Shown here in pieces: positions 1-9,402 of a stretch of DNA of 64,000 bases (the stretch's first letter is position 1; each line of letters starts with the position of its first letter). The stretch comes from Nematostella vectensis (taxonomy: Eukaryota; Cnidaria; Anthozoa; Actiniaria; Edwardsiidae): contig NC_064042.1 in NCBI RefSeq assembly GCF_932526225.1, positions 8,053,540 through 8,117,539 of the forward strand, in the 5' to 3' direction. Under the pieces are notes generated by a model. It saw only the letters and a program-made list of their open reading frames with translations, ran no database searches and was not told where the DNA came from. A program made the position numbers and the translations under genes.

Positions 1-278
1 ATCACACACGTATGTAAGTATTATCATAGGGTATGTAGCTATGATACTAGATATACTCCACACTTGAAAAATGGTCTAAAGATATAAATATCCTAATAAA
101 AATGGAGAACCGGACAGTGAAACAGTTGAAAGCCCTCGCCAAGGAGCGGGGTACCCCGAGATATTATCGAATGCGAAAAGCCGAACTCATCGAAGCGTTG
201 GGTAGACAACCGCGTGATCCTACTAATACACCACCACCACATAATATTCTTGATGAACCGATACCTGGGATTAATGTT
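1..278 (+). repeat. Left terminal inverted repeat of the Polinton
   Basis: It matches the reverse complement of 23135-23412 almost perfectly; I see one mismatch near base 152 (acc versus atc codon) and two near 268-274, after which the sequences diverge. Unusually, the TIR contains the start codon and first ~55 codons of a gene at each end. Confidence 0.95.
75..90 (+). promoter_or_regulatory. Candidate promoter motif in the TIR
   Basis: TCTAAAGATATAAATA lies 12-27 nt before the ATG at 102, and the same copy in the right TIR precedes the polymerase ATG at 23311. It combines a TATA-like string with the TAAAGAT core found before the capsid genes at similar spacing. Promoter function is inferred from position and recurrence only. 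Confidence 0.4.
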
Positions 279-596
279 AACGAACAAGTAAAGAGTGTTG
301 GAGCCAAAAAATGCTTTCACGGACGAAATAGATATTATTGCAAAGATTGTCACGGATCACAAATATGCCCTCATAACCACCGTAAATCATATTGCAAAGC
401 ATGTAACGGTAGTAGCTTCTGTGAGCATAAACGAGTGAGATATCTCTGTAAAGATTGTGGTGGAAAAGGGATATGTATCCACGGCAGACAGAGATGGTTT
501 TGTAAGTTATGCGGAGGCAGTCAAGTATGTGAACACAACAGACAAAAGTATCATTGTAGAGCTTGTCATGCAACACAAGAGACACGACAAGATTAA
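102..596 (+). CDS. SAP-like N-terminus plus Cys/His zinc-binding repeats
   Basis: The 164-residue product starts with a SAP/Rho-N-like helix-extended-helix module (residues ~4-32, ending RMRKAELIEAL) that is encoded inside the TIR and therefore shared with the polymerase at the other end. Residues ~67-160 hold four to five copies of an 18-residue unit of the form CxHxxxxxxCxxCxG, each with one CxH pair and one CxxC pair, expected to bind zinc. Similar Cys/His units occur in large DNA virus and algal proteins, but I cannot assign a family. SAP-like modules and zinc repeats suggest DNA or RNA binding. The start is the first ATG, 12 nt after a TATA-like motif. No frame damage is visible. Confidence 0.7.
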   Translation: MENRTVKQLKALAKERGTPRYYRMRKAELIEALGRQPRDPTNTPPPHNILDEPIPGINVNEQVKSVGAKKCFHGRNRYYCKDCHGSQICPHNHRKSYCKACNGSSFCEHKRVRYLCKDCGGKGICIHGRQRWFCKLCGGSQVCEHNRQKYHCRACHATQETRQD

Positions 597-931
597 TTTA
601 TTAAACACTAGGTTATGTAACACAAGTCAGTGTTACATAACTAAATTTACCTTGTGACTCATCTAGTTGGAATTGTTTTCCGGTCATGAGACATCCATCT
701 GCATGCAGTCTATTGTTTAACACGTGAGCAGTGAGCAGTGATCACGTGAAATGAACATGGTCGTCACGCTCTCGGGGTTATAGGAGAAATTTGATTGGAT
801 AGTGAGAGTGTTGCAGGATTAACTTCGCATATAACTGCTGATAACATACGACGGATTATCACTACAGACGCTATACTCGTTGAGTTTTTGACGATTATTA
901 CTACAGACGCTACACTCGTTGAGTTTTTGAG
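597..931. other. Polinton intergenic region with small repeats
   Basis: No convincing gene. An inverted repeat (ttatgtaacac ... gtgttacataa) lies at about 613-639. A ~40-bp direct repeat ending ctcgttgagtttttga occurs at about 851-889 and 890-929, immediately before the next ATG. The string tgcagtctattgtttaacacgtg at about 702-725 recurs near 6430-6453. Confidence 0.55.
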
Positions 932-973
932 ATGAATAGATACTACCTTAATCGAGAAGCAGCTCCAGATATT

Positions 974-1019
974 AGAGACCTTTAGATCCGAGAACCAGGT
1001 CCACGACCAGGACGAGTTT
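974..1019 (+). repeat. Harbinger left TIR
   Basis: Matches the reverse complement of 5633-5678 with about three mismatches, including the shared block caggtccacgaccaggacga. Confidence 0.9.
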
Positions 1020-1652
1020 AAGCTCGCGCGTTGTGTGCGCATGCGCAGATGGCCTGTCACGGTCACGCTACTGTCAAAACTGGTCGCCCTCGAGTGGGCG
1101 ACGACAAGTTTACACAGCAAAGTGGTACTCACGAGACCAGTTTGTTCAAGGTATGTTTTTTATTTTTGCAAATCATTCTGTTTATCAAAAGTCTATAGGA
1201 AATATTGACAGTGTTGTGAAAGGTAAATGTGATAAAGAATTCAAGCAACTCTGTAAAAAGAAGATGCATATCTATCGTTTTTTGAGATACAAATAAAGCG
1301 GCTAAAACTTCGCGGTCTTCCCTTTGTTGCTTTTCTCGTATTGTTTTGATTGTTCATTTACGATAAAATTTGCATAATTCAGTTACCCTAACGATCATTT
1401 TCAGAAAATATATATTCGGAGGGCTAACTAAGGGCTGAAAGTTTCGCTTAAGTTTTTTTCACGCCCACATTTTTATTGTTCCACGTTTTTATTGTTCCCA
1501 ACATGTTTGATAACAGTGAGCATTTGCCACCGTAACACTGCAATGTAAACAAACTTCATCTTTTTGACTATAAGCCTAAGTACTCGTAATTTTCTGTAAT
1601 TGACTAAATTCAGACGCTTAATAGACTCAATCTTGATTTTTTACAGTACAAA

Positions 1653-2380
1653 ATGTCTGAGGATAAAAAAGTGGCGGAAAAAAGAGAGCTCTTTATATGG
1701 AAATTTGACAGCGATGTCTCACTTCTGAAAGAGGTTATTGCGGAGCCTCACAAGCATCCTTACGCATCAAAAGAGAGAGGACAGAAGTGGGACAAAATCG
1801 CCCTCAATTTAAAAGAAAACCATGGGTTTAAGGTCACTCAAAGGTCGGTGAGAAAGAGGTTTAATAGTCTGCATGAAGACTTTTTAAAAAAAGAGAAGAG
1901 AGAGAGAAGAGAGACAGTGGGGTAGAGGTGATGTACGATGAAAAGCACCAGATGCTTACAGACTACAACTAGCTTATAGAGGACTGGGAAAGGGAAAGGA
2001 AAGAGAGGGTGGATGACGAGAAGGTTATGGCAGAAGATATGAGGAAGAAGGCAACAGAGAGATTAAGTGCAACCAAGAAGAGAAAAGAGAGTGGCGAAGA
2101 CAAGGGCGAAGAAGACCAGCCAAAGAGAAAGACACAGCGAAGTTTGGTGCAATTAATGGAGCAGAGCATAGCAGTACGTAGTCAGGAGAGGGCAAGAGAG
2201 CTAGAGATCAGAGGAAATGAATTAAAGCAACAGCAGCAATTCCATGGCTACCTGCTCCAGCAGCAACAACAGGCACAGCAGATGCATATGCAACAGCAAC
2301 AACAACAGCAAGCCATGAATATGGCCATGATGAATGTCCTAACAGAGATGCTGAATGCTGTTAAAAATGCAAGGACCTAG
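1653..2380 (+). pseudogene. Harbinger Myb/SANT-like DNA-binding protein, frameshifted
   Basis: Residues of the first frame (1653-1925) form a SANT/Myb-like trihelix: W near WKFDSDVSLLKEV, then GQKWDKIALNL and VRKRFNSL. In PIF/Harbinger elements such a protein binds the TIRs and helps the transposase. The frame changes near 1915 and a TAG follows near 1969. The C-terminal part (2009-2380) is a charged coiled coil ending in Gln-rich runs (QQQQQ, MQQQQQQQ) and a short helical tail. A possible 3' splice site (ttttacag) lies just before the ATG. The frameshift plus stop make it a pseudogene unless a small intron removes them. Confidence 0.75.
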
Positions 2381-3765
2381 TATTTTTAACAGCATCTCTG
2401 CAATAATGTCATGTTTCTTAAATGTTTCTTTTATAAAATTTATTGATAGTCAATTGCTGACATTTTATAGCAGAGTTCAAGTACTTCTCTATTGAACACT
2501 TCAGCAATCTGCTTGGTGCCAAACTCTTTATAGAGTAGATTCTTTGGAAAATAAAGTAAAATCATATTTTCTACAAAGTGGGCTACATTTATTATTCATG
2601 GGTCAAAGTTGTGTTTGTTCAACAATAGACAACAAAAGCAGTCAAATTCCAGGTGGCATCTGTTCCCAGGAAAAATCCACACCTCCTCAACAGAAAAGGC
2701 TTTAGAAAATACAGGGGAGGGGGGGGGGCTAGAAAAATCAATTAAACCCATTCAAACTGTATTTGTGACTTGCATCTCTTCCATGTGAGGGATATGAATA
2801 CATAATTTATGAAATCACTTAAAAGATGGATATAAGGCCAGATACTTTTCAAGATAGCCACCCTCTCGTGTAGTACCCACTTCAGCTCTGGACATGGGAT
2901 AGAGGTGAAAATACTTGCATACAGGTAGCATGTGGCCTGTACTCTATCATCTGAGGGTTTTGAGAGGCATGTATCAAGCAAGTATCAACTCTGTCACTTC
3001 ACAAGAATCTAAAAGGGTTTTATTTTATAGAATACCTGTAGCAATCAAAAATCTATATACTCGAACGTTGACAACCCCCTGGCTTAGTTTTAATTTACTT
3101 TGAAAGAACTATAGGTCAGTATTTACTTTGGTTAGTCCTCCCAAGAAATATTCATGGAAGCCGAAAAATTAAAGTTCACCACCTAAAGGAATTGATTTTC
3201 CTAGGCTGCCATCAAGGAAACAAAAGTTTCTTTTTATATGCAAACCTTTCAAAAGTTGCCAAATAAAGCCAATAGGTTTGGTACTTTCTAAGTAACCAGA
3301 TTTTTTGCCACAAGTTGCTTTAAACACTAAAAGAATCTGTCTTAACAAGCCTCGTATAATTATGAATATAATTGGCTCCTTCATATTCGACAAATAACAA
3401 AAAAATAGAAACTAGCAGAATAGAATTAAAAACAGAAACTAGCAGCTAGCTAATAAAAGACTGACAGAAAGTGCCATATTCCATTTAAAATTTGTAATCC
3501 CCCAATCGAGGAACTTTGCTCTACCACAGTGGAAATCTAGAATCTCTCATGTTACCCCTGTGGAAATGTCAGATAAATTTATGCACCCTATTGCTAATCA
3601 AGACTCTAGCAAACATATAGAAATCTATAGTTGAAATCAAAGCCCCCTGTGGAAAACCAGGTTCAAAACTGAAGACCCCTAAGGAAATCCAGAGTCAATA
3701 TAAAAGACTCTTTCTGGCTCTTTGATATGAGGGGAACAAAAATGGAATAGCCCAAATTATTTTCA
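2381..3765. other. Non-coding interior of the Harbinger
   Basis: AT-rich sequence between the 3' ends of the convergent Harbinger genes, with a G-run near 2717-2728. No gene or repeat that I can support; probably untranslated sequence of both genes. Confidence 0.5.
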
Positions 3766-5500
3766 TTAAACTTGAAAGTGCTCTTGAATAGTAGGTGGCT
3801 CTAGGTCAAAAAAAGAGCTAGACATAGAGCTGTATAAACATGTATGAGCATTTCGTAGAAGAGCACAGGCAGCATACATGGTACCAACTGGACTAAGTCC
3901 CATCTTGAGATTCTTTTTGAAATCCAGAAAGGCAAAATAGGAGACAATGTCCCCAAACACCCACTCAACAGCCGATCAAACTTTGCTCATTGAAGAATTG
4001 AAGGCCTCTTGGTCGGCTGTGAGGTGAGCATGTTTGTATGGTGCCTGTAGCTGAACTCTGAGAGGGTAAGCAGGATCCCCATAGATGCAAAGTGGCTGCC
4101 GTGCTTGATCAACAGAGTATTGCTGAAGTTGGTGCAGTAACCCTGACATCTGTAGCATCCTCGCATCATGCCTCTTTCCCTCTGTATGTGAAAGAAAATT
4201 TAACATTTGTTAAATTCATTGTGAAACAATTTTATATTTAGCTGTGGCATTCTAAAACACAAGCATGTTGTTGTAGAGGGAGAATAATATTTTTACGAAT
4301 GAGAATATTGTGAAATTCTAAGTCTTGTACTGGAAATGTGAAAAAGTATGTTAGTTCTTCAATACACATGTCTTTTTATGTGCAAAAAAAGGAAGAAAAA
4401 AAGTTCCTAATAGTACACAGTACTAACAAACTATGGTTGGCGCACAAAGATAAGGTCATTTGCAATGTAACAGATAGAGACTCAGACCAAGTATATGTGA
4501 AAGAGAAATGACATAGTGTGAAAAATGAATGGCTGTAAAATGAGCTCTCTTTTATAGTAGTAGTATGTACATGCTATGTACTATGAGGCACTGTTTACAG
4601 TATTGTTACTAGGTAAGTCAAAATATTTTCAAACAGCCAATCAGAAAACCTGCACAAATCATGGTGTCGCAACATCAAATTTCTAGATTAAAAATAATGC
4701 AAAATCTAATGTAACCAATTTTAACATTGACATTAATAAAGACTTTCAACATATTTTATGAAAGAAACTATAGTACATGTATGGGGATCTTCAAGTGATC
4801 CAGTGGGTCAAACAATAAAAAAGCACTTACCGACTGGACCAAACAGGTTGGCTATTAGGCCATTTGGCGCCACCACGGACTGGAATTTAATACCATGAAC
4901 TCTTTTGTGGCCATTATACATTATTCTTTGGTGCTCTCCTGGACGGCAGATGGGTCTTACAGTGCCATCAACAAAACCCCAACAGTTGTCCAGCGCAGCA
5001 CCTTTTCGGCTGATTGCCCGAGCAAACGACTCCAATTGGAATGGCTGTAACCAGGGTTGATTCAAGTCAAGTAGCAGATGACCATGTGTATTCACAATAA
5101 AATCGGTGACCTCTGATAAAATGAGGCTAAGCTCAGGAATAGAGCGACCAAACCGTGGGATCATATCACCGAGTCTGCAAGGGTATGCAAACCTCCTCAA
5201 AAACATCAATAGTCCTTCCAAACCAGAAGAAACAGTTCCATTGATGCAGTTGAATGACTCCGGGATTTGAAGAGCTTCGAGAAGCAGGTCAATTTCGCCA
5301 CGACCGAACCTAAACTCAGCCTTTAGTTCAGCCTCAGACATATCACCGAGTGTCTCCTCGATCCGACTGTAATTCTCGTGAGGAATGGCAGGATTTTTCC
5401 GATTTTGCTCCAAGATAACTCGAATGACATCTTCCTCCTCCAAAAAATCGTCGAGGTATAGCATAATTGAAGATGTTAGAATGTTTTCCTTGGAGAACAT
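3766..5500 (-). pseudogene. Harbinger DDE transposase, two exons, one nonsense codon
   Basis: Exon 1 (5500 down to 4831) ends at a GTAAGT donor. Exon 2 starts at 4181 after a CAG acceptor, and the join is in phase (GPV-E-GKRHDARML). The catalytic triad is visible: D in GFVDGTVRPI, D in YGDPAYP and E in SAVEWVFGD. This is the DDE_Tnp_4 type of transposase, which cuts and pastes the element in the nucleus. Within exon 2 a TGA interrupts the frame just before SAVEW (near 3980), probably a CGA-to-TGA transition. The frame then runs to 3766. About 360 residues in total is a normal length. Confidence 0.88.
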
Positions 5501-5632
5501 GGCTCAAACATGGCCAAACTATGAACAAACTTAATAAAATTGCATTCCGACGGTTTGTTTACTATCTAAATGTTGCAATTTGACGACGACCAGGCCGAGG
5601 ACTAGTCTGTAGTACCAGTGCGCGCGCGGCCA

Positions 5633-5678
5633 AAACTCGTCCTGGTCGTGGACCTGGTCCATGGATCTAAAGGTCTCT
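5633..5678 (-). repeat. Harbinger right TIR
   Basis: Reverse complement of 974-1019. It is followed by att, the duplicated target that reads in frame with the interrupted Polinton gene. Confidence 0.9.
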
Positions 5679-5939
5679 ATTAACGGTAGAGTGGGACTTG
5701 GAGGAGGAAACATAATTGCCGTTAAAGAGGAAATTAAGAAACTGTTTGCCGAAGCTGCCGGATATTTCAAAACACACCCGGAAATGGCCTTAAGTTGTCT
5801 TAATAAACGCTTTCCCAACCCACAAGACAGAGACAAAGCGTTTGCCCTTCTGAGGGATGCTAGCGAAGGAATAACTTTGCAATTGGAGGATGCAACTGAT
5901 AGGGACATCAAGGTGACATTTACCCTCTCCGATAACTAG

Positions 5940-6506
5940 CATCTCTTCTGTCTAAAGTGAATGATTCTGATGATTTCATTAGGTTAGAGACGTATTATGG
6001 ACTGGACAGACCCACGCTGAACTGAATTTGAATTTTCACTTGATCGTTTGTGTTTGAAATTTATGTAGAACGATTAGGAGCTAGTGGGGTCACTGACACG
6101 TGTACGTTGTTACATAATCATAATTGAATCACGTTTTAGTCATCACAAGGTAAAATTAGTCACATAACTTGTCAACACTTGTGTTTGTAATTTTTTTTTC
6201 CTAGAGCATAATTTTCTAGCTTCTTCCAACTTGACGTGTAATTGCAATGAGTAAAATAATTAAACAGGATCAATTATCATTATGTATTGTATTATATTGT
6301 ACCCTCATGGATAACAAAAACTCATTTCGGTGTGACGTCATACATTCCTAACCTCCCTAACAACGAGCAATTCTGAAAATAGATTTTGTATTTACATCGA
6401 GAGTTCGTAGTTGTTAGGGATATCTGGTATGCAGTCTATTGTTTAGCACGTGGACAGTTATTGTTTTCTTGCAATACGTCACATCCGTCCACGTGCATCT
6501 CACATG
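5940..6506. other. Polinton intergenic region between convergent genes
   Basis: No gene seen. It contains the second copy of tgcagtctattgtttagcacgtg (about 6430-6453) and a stretch near 6141-6165 resembling the reverse complement of 641-660. These may be remnants of 3'-end signals shared with the 597-931 region. Confidence 0.45.
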
Positions 6507-6944
6507 CTACCGAAATAGATACCAAGCTAAACCAGCCGCAGAGGCTGTTATCACGATAAGGTTAATGTCGTGACGATCTGTCGTCACACGCTGGGTCTTC
6601 ACATCCGGTTTCGGTTTGAGAGTTGTGACTGGTTTGAGAGTCGTGACTGGCTTGATATGAGGTAACACAATCTTTGAATGACCCATATTATGTTTTGGAA
6701 TCGTTTTTATCTCATTATTTATTGGATTTAGTCCCAATTTCATATCAGTAGTGGCTTTTTGTAATTTGTTATTATAACCAGCGATTGAAGTGTTGTTATT
6801 TATCACAAGATACGATGGACTCAACCAACAACCGAGGGCGAAAGCCAAGTCTAGTTTTTGCCTCGCCTGTTGTAAAGCAAACTGATACCTTTGTATACTT
6901 TTTGATATATCGTTTTCTATCACTGCGCTTTCAAAGAGTTTCAA
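6507..6944 (-). CDS. ATG-less downstream frame with C-terminal membrane segment
   Basis: This 145-codon frame has no ATG before residue ~68. It begins 4 bases before the end of the upstream gene, directly at a run of six T (coding strand GTTTTTTGA, 6949-6941). A -1 shift on the T run would continue the 6941-8020 protein straight into it. So it is either the C-terminus of that protein reached by frameshifting, or the product of a one-base indel in a homopolymer. Residues ~10-45 look helical; residues ~85-125 are basic and Thr/Pro-rich with a repeated PVTTLK; the last ~18 residues (LIVITASAAGLAWYLF) form a membrane anchor. Family unknown. Confidence 0.55.
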   Translation of the reverse strand: MKLFESAVIENDISKSIQRYQFALQQARQKLDLAFALGCWLSPSYLVINNNTSIAGYNNKLQKATTDMKLGLNPINNEIKTIPKHNMGHSKIVLPHIKPVTTLKPVTTLKPKPDVKTQRVTTDRHDINLIVITASAAGLAWYLFR

Positions 6945-8020
6945 AAAACTTGTTTCGTTTCTTGAGCTGAACCGCTATCACCGGTGATTGACGACCGAGT
7001 TTGAACTTGTGCGCCTAGAATACAATAAACAAAGGCTTCTATGCTTTGATTTATCCTAGACAACCCAGCTTTACTTAGCCCCATTGATTTTTCTGGGAAG
7101 AACCACTCATACTGAAACTTGGTTCTAGGATCTTTTAAATATTCAATCTCGAAATGATTCATATGTTCATCATCACTTTTAGCAGCGTCCCATTCGTCAT
7201 GTAATTGATCGATGGTCCCATAGGGCTTGTACGAGTCATTAGAAGATGACAAGCCGTGATAATCGTAATTATAAACATTTCCTAACCCTTGATTTATCGG
7301 CCCAAGGAACCGGAAATCACTACCAGTTCGAAACTCTATCCTTAGTTTTTGGTAAGCTGCTTCGCTGTAGAAGTTTTTATTCCAACTAAAGAGCTTATCT
7401 CTTGGGAGAGGGCATTGCAGCTCACTTAGTATCCGTCTGATGGTGAAAATGATATGAAATCTGTAGAATGACCCCGCTTGAGAGTCGTCTATCATGTCAC
7501 GCGTCACACCACATCCAGCAGTGGCGCAAAACATAGCGAAATTCAGGGCTTGACTCCAATAACTGAGGTTTGGAGCGTCGAGCCACCTACTAGCCTCCTT
7601 TGCTGTTCTGAATACTAGCTCGCTGTCGGTGAATATGTCCCTAAAAACAAAGTGTCTCTTCAGCTTCGGTGTTATAAAAACATCAAAAGAGACATAATCA
7701 TTTTTCGTAGGGTTTTCATCCCATGACGATATTTTGTATTCTGCATGTGTGTTTAATCTATATTGTTTTGGAAATCCAAACAGTTGCTGAATTGTTTCCT
7801 TGTATGCCTGCGCATCATCGGTGACCAGAGAATCCTGGATATTCTCAGGTTTCCAGCTATTACCAGGGAAGCGGTATAACGTTTTGACTAGATTCCCATT
7901 CTTGTCAAACGGGTCATATTCATCTCCATTGAAATTGAATTGCACATCGCCATGCTCATCAGCAGAGAACCTAAAGCGCGAATAGTAAGGGTATCTTTTC
8001 ACAAATTCTGTAAACTTCAT
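6941..8020 (-). CDS. Large unknown Polinton protein
   Basis: The frame opens with an ATG at 8044, but I prefer the next ATG at 8020 (359 aa). The TTTTAAA motif at 8052-8058 would be only ~10 nt from the first ATG, whereas it is 20-35 nt from the ATG in the sister genes. The protein is soluble-looking, rich in aromatic residues (YPYYSRFRF, NYDYHGL) and has a Cys-containing hydrophobic segment (FAMFCATAGCGV, about residue 170). It resembles no enzyme family I know; I see no adenain triad. Position next to the capsid genes suggests a virion or assembly role. It ends at a T-run where the 6507-6944 frame takes over. Confidence 0.65.
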   Translation of the reverse strand: MKFTEFVKRYPYYSRFRFSADEHGDVQFNFNGDEYDPFDKNGNLVKTLYRFPGNSWKPENIQDSLVTDDAQAYKETIQQLFGFPKQYRLNTHAEYKISSWDENPTKNDYVSFDVFITPKLKRHFVFRDIFTDSELVFRTAKEASRWLDAPNLSYWSQALNFAMFCATAGCGVTRDMIDDSQAGSFYRFHIIFTIRRILSELQCPLPRDKLFSWNKNFYSEAAYQKLRIEFRTGSDFRFLGPINQGLGNVYNYDYHGLSSSNDSYKPYGTIDQLHDEWDAAKSDDEHMNHFEIEYLKDPRTKFQYEWFFPEKSMGLSKAGLSRINQSIEAFVYCILGAQVQTRSSITGDSGSAQETKQVF

Positions 8021-8154
8021 CTTATATGTTTTTTCATTAAACATATAAGATTTTTAAATCACTTTGAGATTTTGGCACTGAACGGTGCTAAATCAGTTCT
8101 TTGCATATCTCAATTCATAGATCCATCCAAAGGGTGTTCTTTCAAACAGAAATT

Positions 8155-8748
8155 TTACCGAGCGGGTCGATTCGCCAGGTCTTTCAAAATCTCTTCTCTT
8201 ACTGTTTCCCTCAGCTTGGTAATGTTTACATTTTTTTCATCCTCTTTTCTTGACTTTTGACGAATCTGGAGCTTTAGAGCCTCAAACTTATCCACCTCAT
8301 TCAAGATCAAAGAAAACTCTTCATCTGATATTTTGTTGTCTTTCAAAGCTTTAGAAACCAAGTCACGTATGCTATTTACTTTTGCCTTTGCCACTGCCAC
8401 CGTTTGGTCGTGCTTAGAGACTTTTTGCGACAGTCGTTTAGAAACCGCCGCACAGCCTACAGACGTAAGACCAAAAACACCGGCCAATGCACCTAACGGA
8501 ACTCCTACTACAATACCCAAACCTGACAGAGAAGTTCCTAAACCACTAGACCCAAGAATGACGGATACGAGTCCTGAGCCTACGCTTACCTTTGAGAACG
8601 TGCTCTGCGTTCGTTTATACTTTTTTCTCACGTTCTCATAATGTTTAACTTCTTTTTCCAAACTTCCCAAAGCATCATAGGTCTTTTGAAGTCTGAAGTT
8701 ATCACCACTTTGTGGTACATTTGGGTAGATTGAATTGTATTCATCCAT
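8155..8748 (-). CDS. Polinton coiled-coil protein with central hydrophobic region
   Basis: 197 aa. Residues ~25-50 form a charged helix (LEKEVKHYENVRKKYKR). Residues ~60-105 are hydrophobic and Gly/Ala/Val-rich, compatible with a hairpin of membrane-active helices. The rest is a Lys/Glu-rich coiled coil. The design (helix, glycine-rich hydrophobic core, coiled coil) suggests a membrane-interacting structural protein, but no function is assigned. A TTAAAGA motif lies at 8773-8779, overlapping the end of the penton gene. Confidence 0.7.
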   Translation of the reverse strand: MDEYNSIYPNVPQSGDNFRLQKTYDALGSLEKEVKHYENVRKKYKRTQSTFSKVSVGSGLVSVILGSSGLGTSLSGLGIVVGVPLGALAGVFGLTSVGCAAVSKRLSQKVSKHDQTVAVAKAKVNSIRDLVSKALKDNKISDEEFSLILNEVDKFEALKLQIRQKSRKEDEKNVNITKLRETVREEILKDLANRPAR

Positions 8749-8775
8749 ATTTTTATTATGGAGAGAGGTTATTCT

Positions 8776-9399
8776 TTAAGTAATTTCTAAAATTAGACGT
8801 ATCGGGTAGAGACCACTCTCTATTGTATTTCCATCACCGTCCTTCATACTAAAACGAAGACTACTCACGTAATCAACTGATGTGGCACTAAGCTGTATCG
8901 GACTGTGTGGACTAAAGTTTATCTTTCCTTTATCAAGCTCTATACATGCTAAGATTTGTGAGGGAGCTCCTTGTTTGAGGGAGCCAGATGCGTTCACAAG
9001 GTCGCAGTGGATAAAAATAGCCTCAAGACCTTTTATCTGTATCTCGTGTTGAGTTTTTGCTTTCAGCTTTTTGTTTTTGAGTCCTAACAGGTCGGCAAGC
9101 GATTCGTTCAACACAACGTTTTGATGAGCTTTGAGTGATGATTTTTCAATAGAGATTGACTTTTCACCAAGACGCAAACCCTCATCTATTTGACGTTTTA
9201 GCGTTTCAACCGTATACTGTCCCGCAGGGATCCTAAGGATAATGTTTTCACCATCAGAAACAGTTCCCTCACTTGAAAGATTATTCCAGCGATTATAAAA
9301 CGTACAACCTCGCAACGTAATAAACCACGGCTTTTCAATAGGCTGTTCTAAATAGACGGTGAAGTCACCAACTTTACCTTCAATGTAGAGTAATACCAT
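8776..9399 (-). CDS. Penton-like minor capsid protein
   Basis: 207 aa, matching the usual size of Polinton/adintovirus penton proteins, which form the vertices of the icosahedral capsid as single jelly-roll pentamers. The sequence is beta-rich with few helices: N-terminal strands (FTVYLEQPIEKPWFITLRGCTFYNRWNNLS), an IPAGQYTVETLKRQID segment typical of these proteins, and a C-terminal strand pair ending GLYPIRLILEI. It lies in the capsid block, 3 bp from the next gene upstream. Identification rests on fold pattern, length and context, not on a catalytic motif. Confidence 0.72.
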   Translation of the reverse strand: MVLLYIEGKVGDFTVYLEQPIEKPWFITLRGCTFYNRWNNLSSEGTVSDGENIILRIPAGQYTVETLKRQIDEGLRLGEKSISIEKSSLKAHQNVVLNESLADLLGLKNKKLKAKTQHEIQIKGLEAIFIHCDLVNASGSLKQGAPSQILACIELDKGKINFSPHSPIQLSATSVDYVSSLRFSMKDGDGNTIESGLYPIRLILEIT

Positions 9400-9402
9400 T
9401 TG

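Larger units (their letters stand above)
974..5678. mobile_element. PIF/Harbinger DNA transposon nested in the Polinton
   Basis: The ends agagacctttagatcc... (974) and its complement ...ggatctaaaggtctct (to 5678) form TIRs of about 46 bp with few mismatches. They are flanked on both sides by att (971-973 and 5679-5681), the 3-bp target duplication typical of this superfamily. Inside are the two genes Harbingers carry: a Myb/SANT-like gene (+) and a DDE transposase (-). Both have damaging mutations, so the copy is non-autonomous now. Confidence 0.95.
932..5939 (+). pseudogene. Small unknown Polinton gene split by the Harbinger insertion
   Basis: An ATG at 932 opens a frame that runs into the Harbinger at 973. 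The same frame resumes at 5679 after the target duplication att and continues to a stop at 5937-5939. Skipping the transposon and one att copy gives an uninterrupted product of about 99 residues, which strongly supports a real gene. The ATG at 5661 lies in the Harbinger TIR and is not the native start. The product is small and mixed in charge, with a Gly-rich stretch near residues 17-25 and an Asp/Thr-rich end. I do not recognise the family. It sits between the left-end gene and the convergent capsid block. Confidence 0.65.

Noticed and set aside
3976-4169. Second minus-strand frame over the transposase exon (60 codons)
   Set aside because: Shadow frame; the other frame contains the catalytic YGDPAYP.
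5661-5939. ORF starting at 5661 as an independent gene
   Set aside because: Its first codons are Harbinger TIR sequence; the native start is the ATG at 932 across the insertion.
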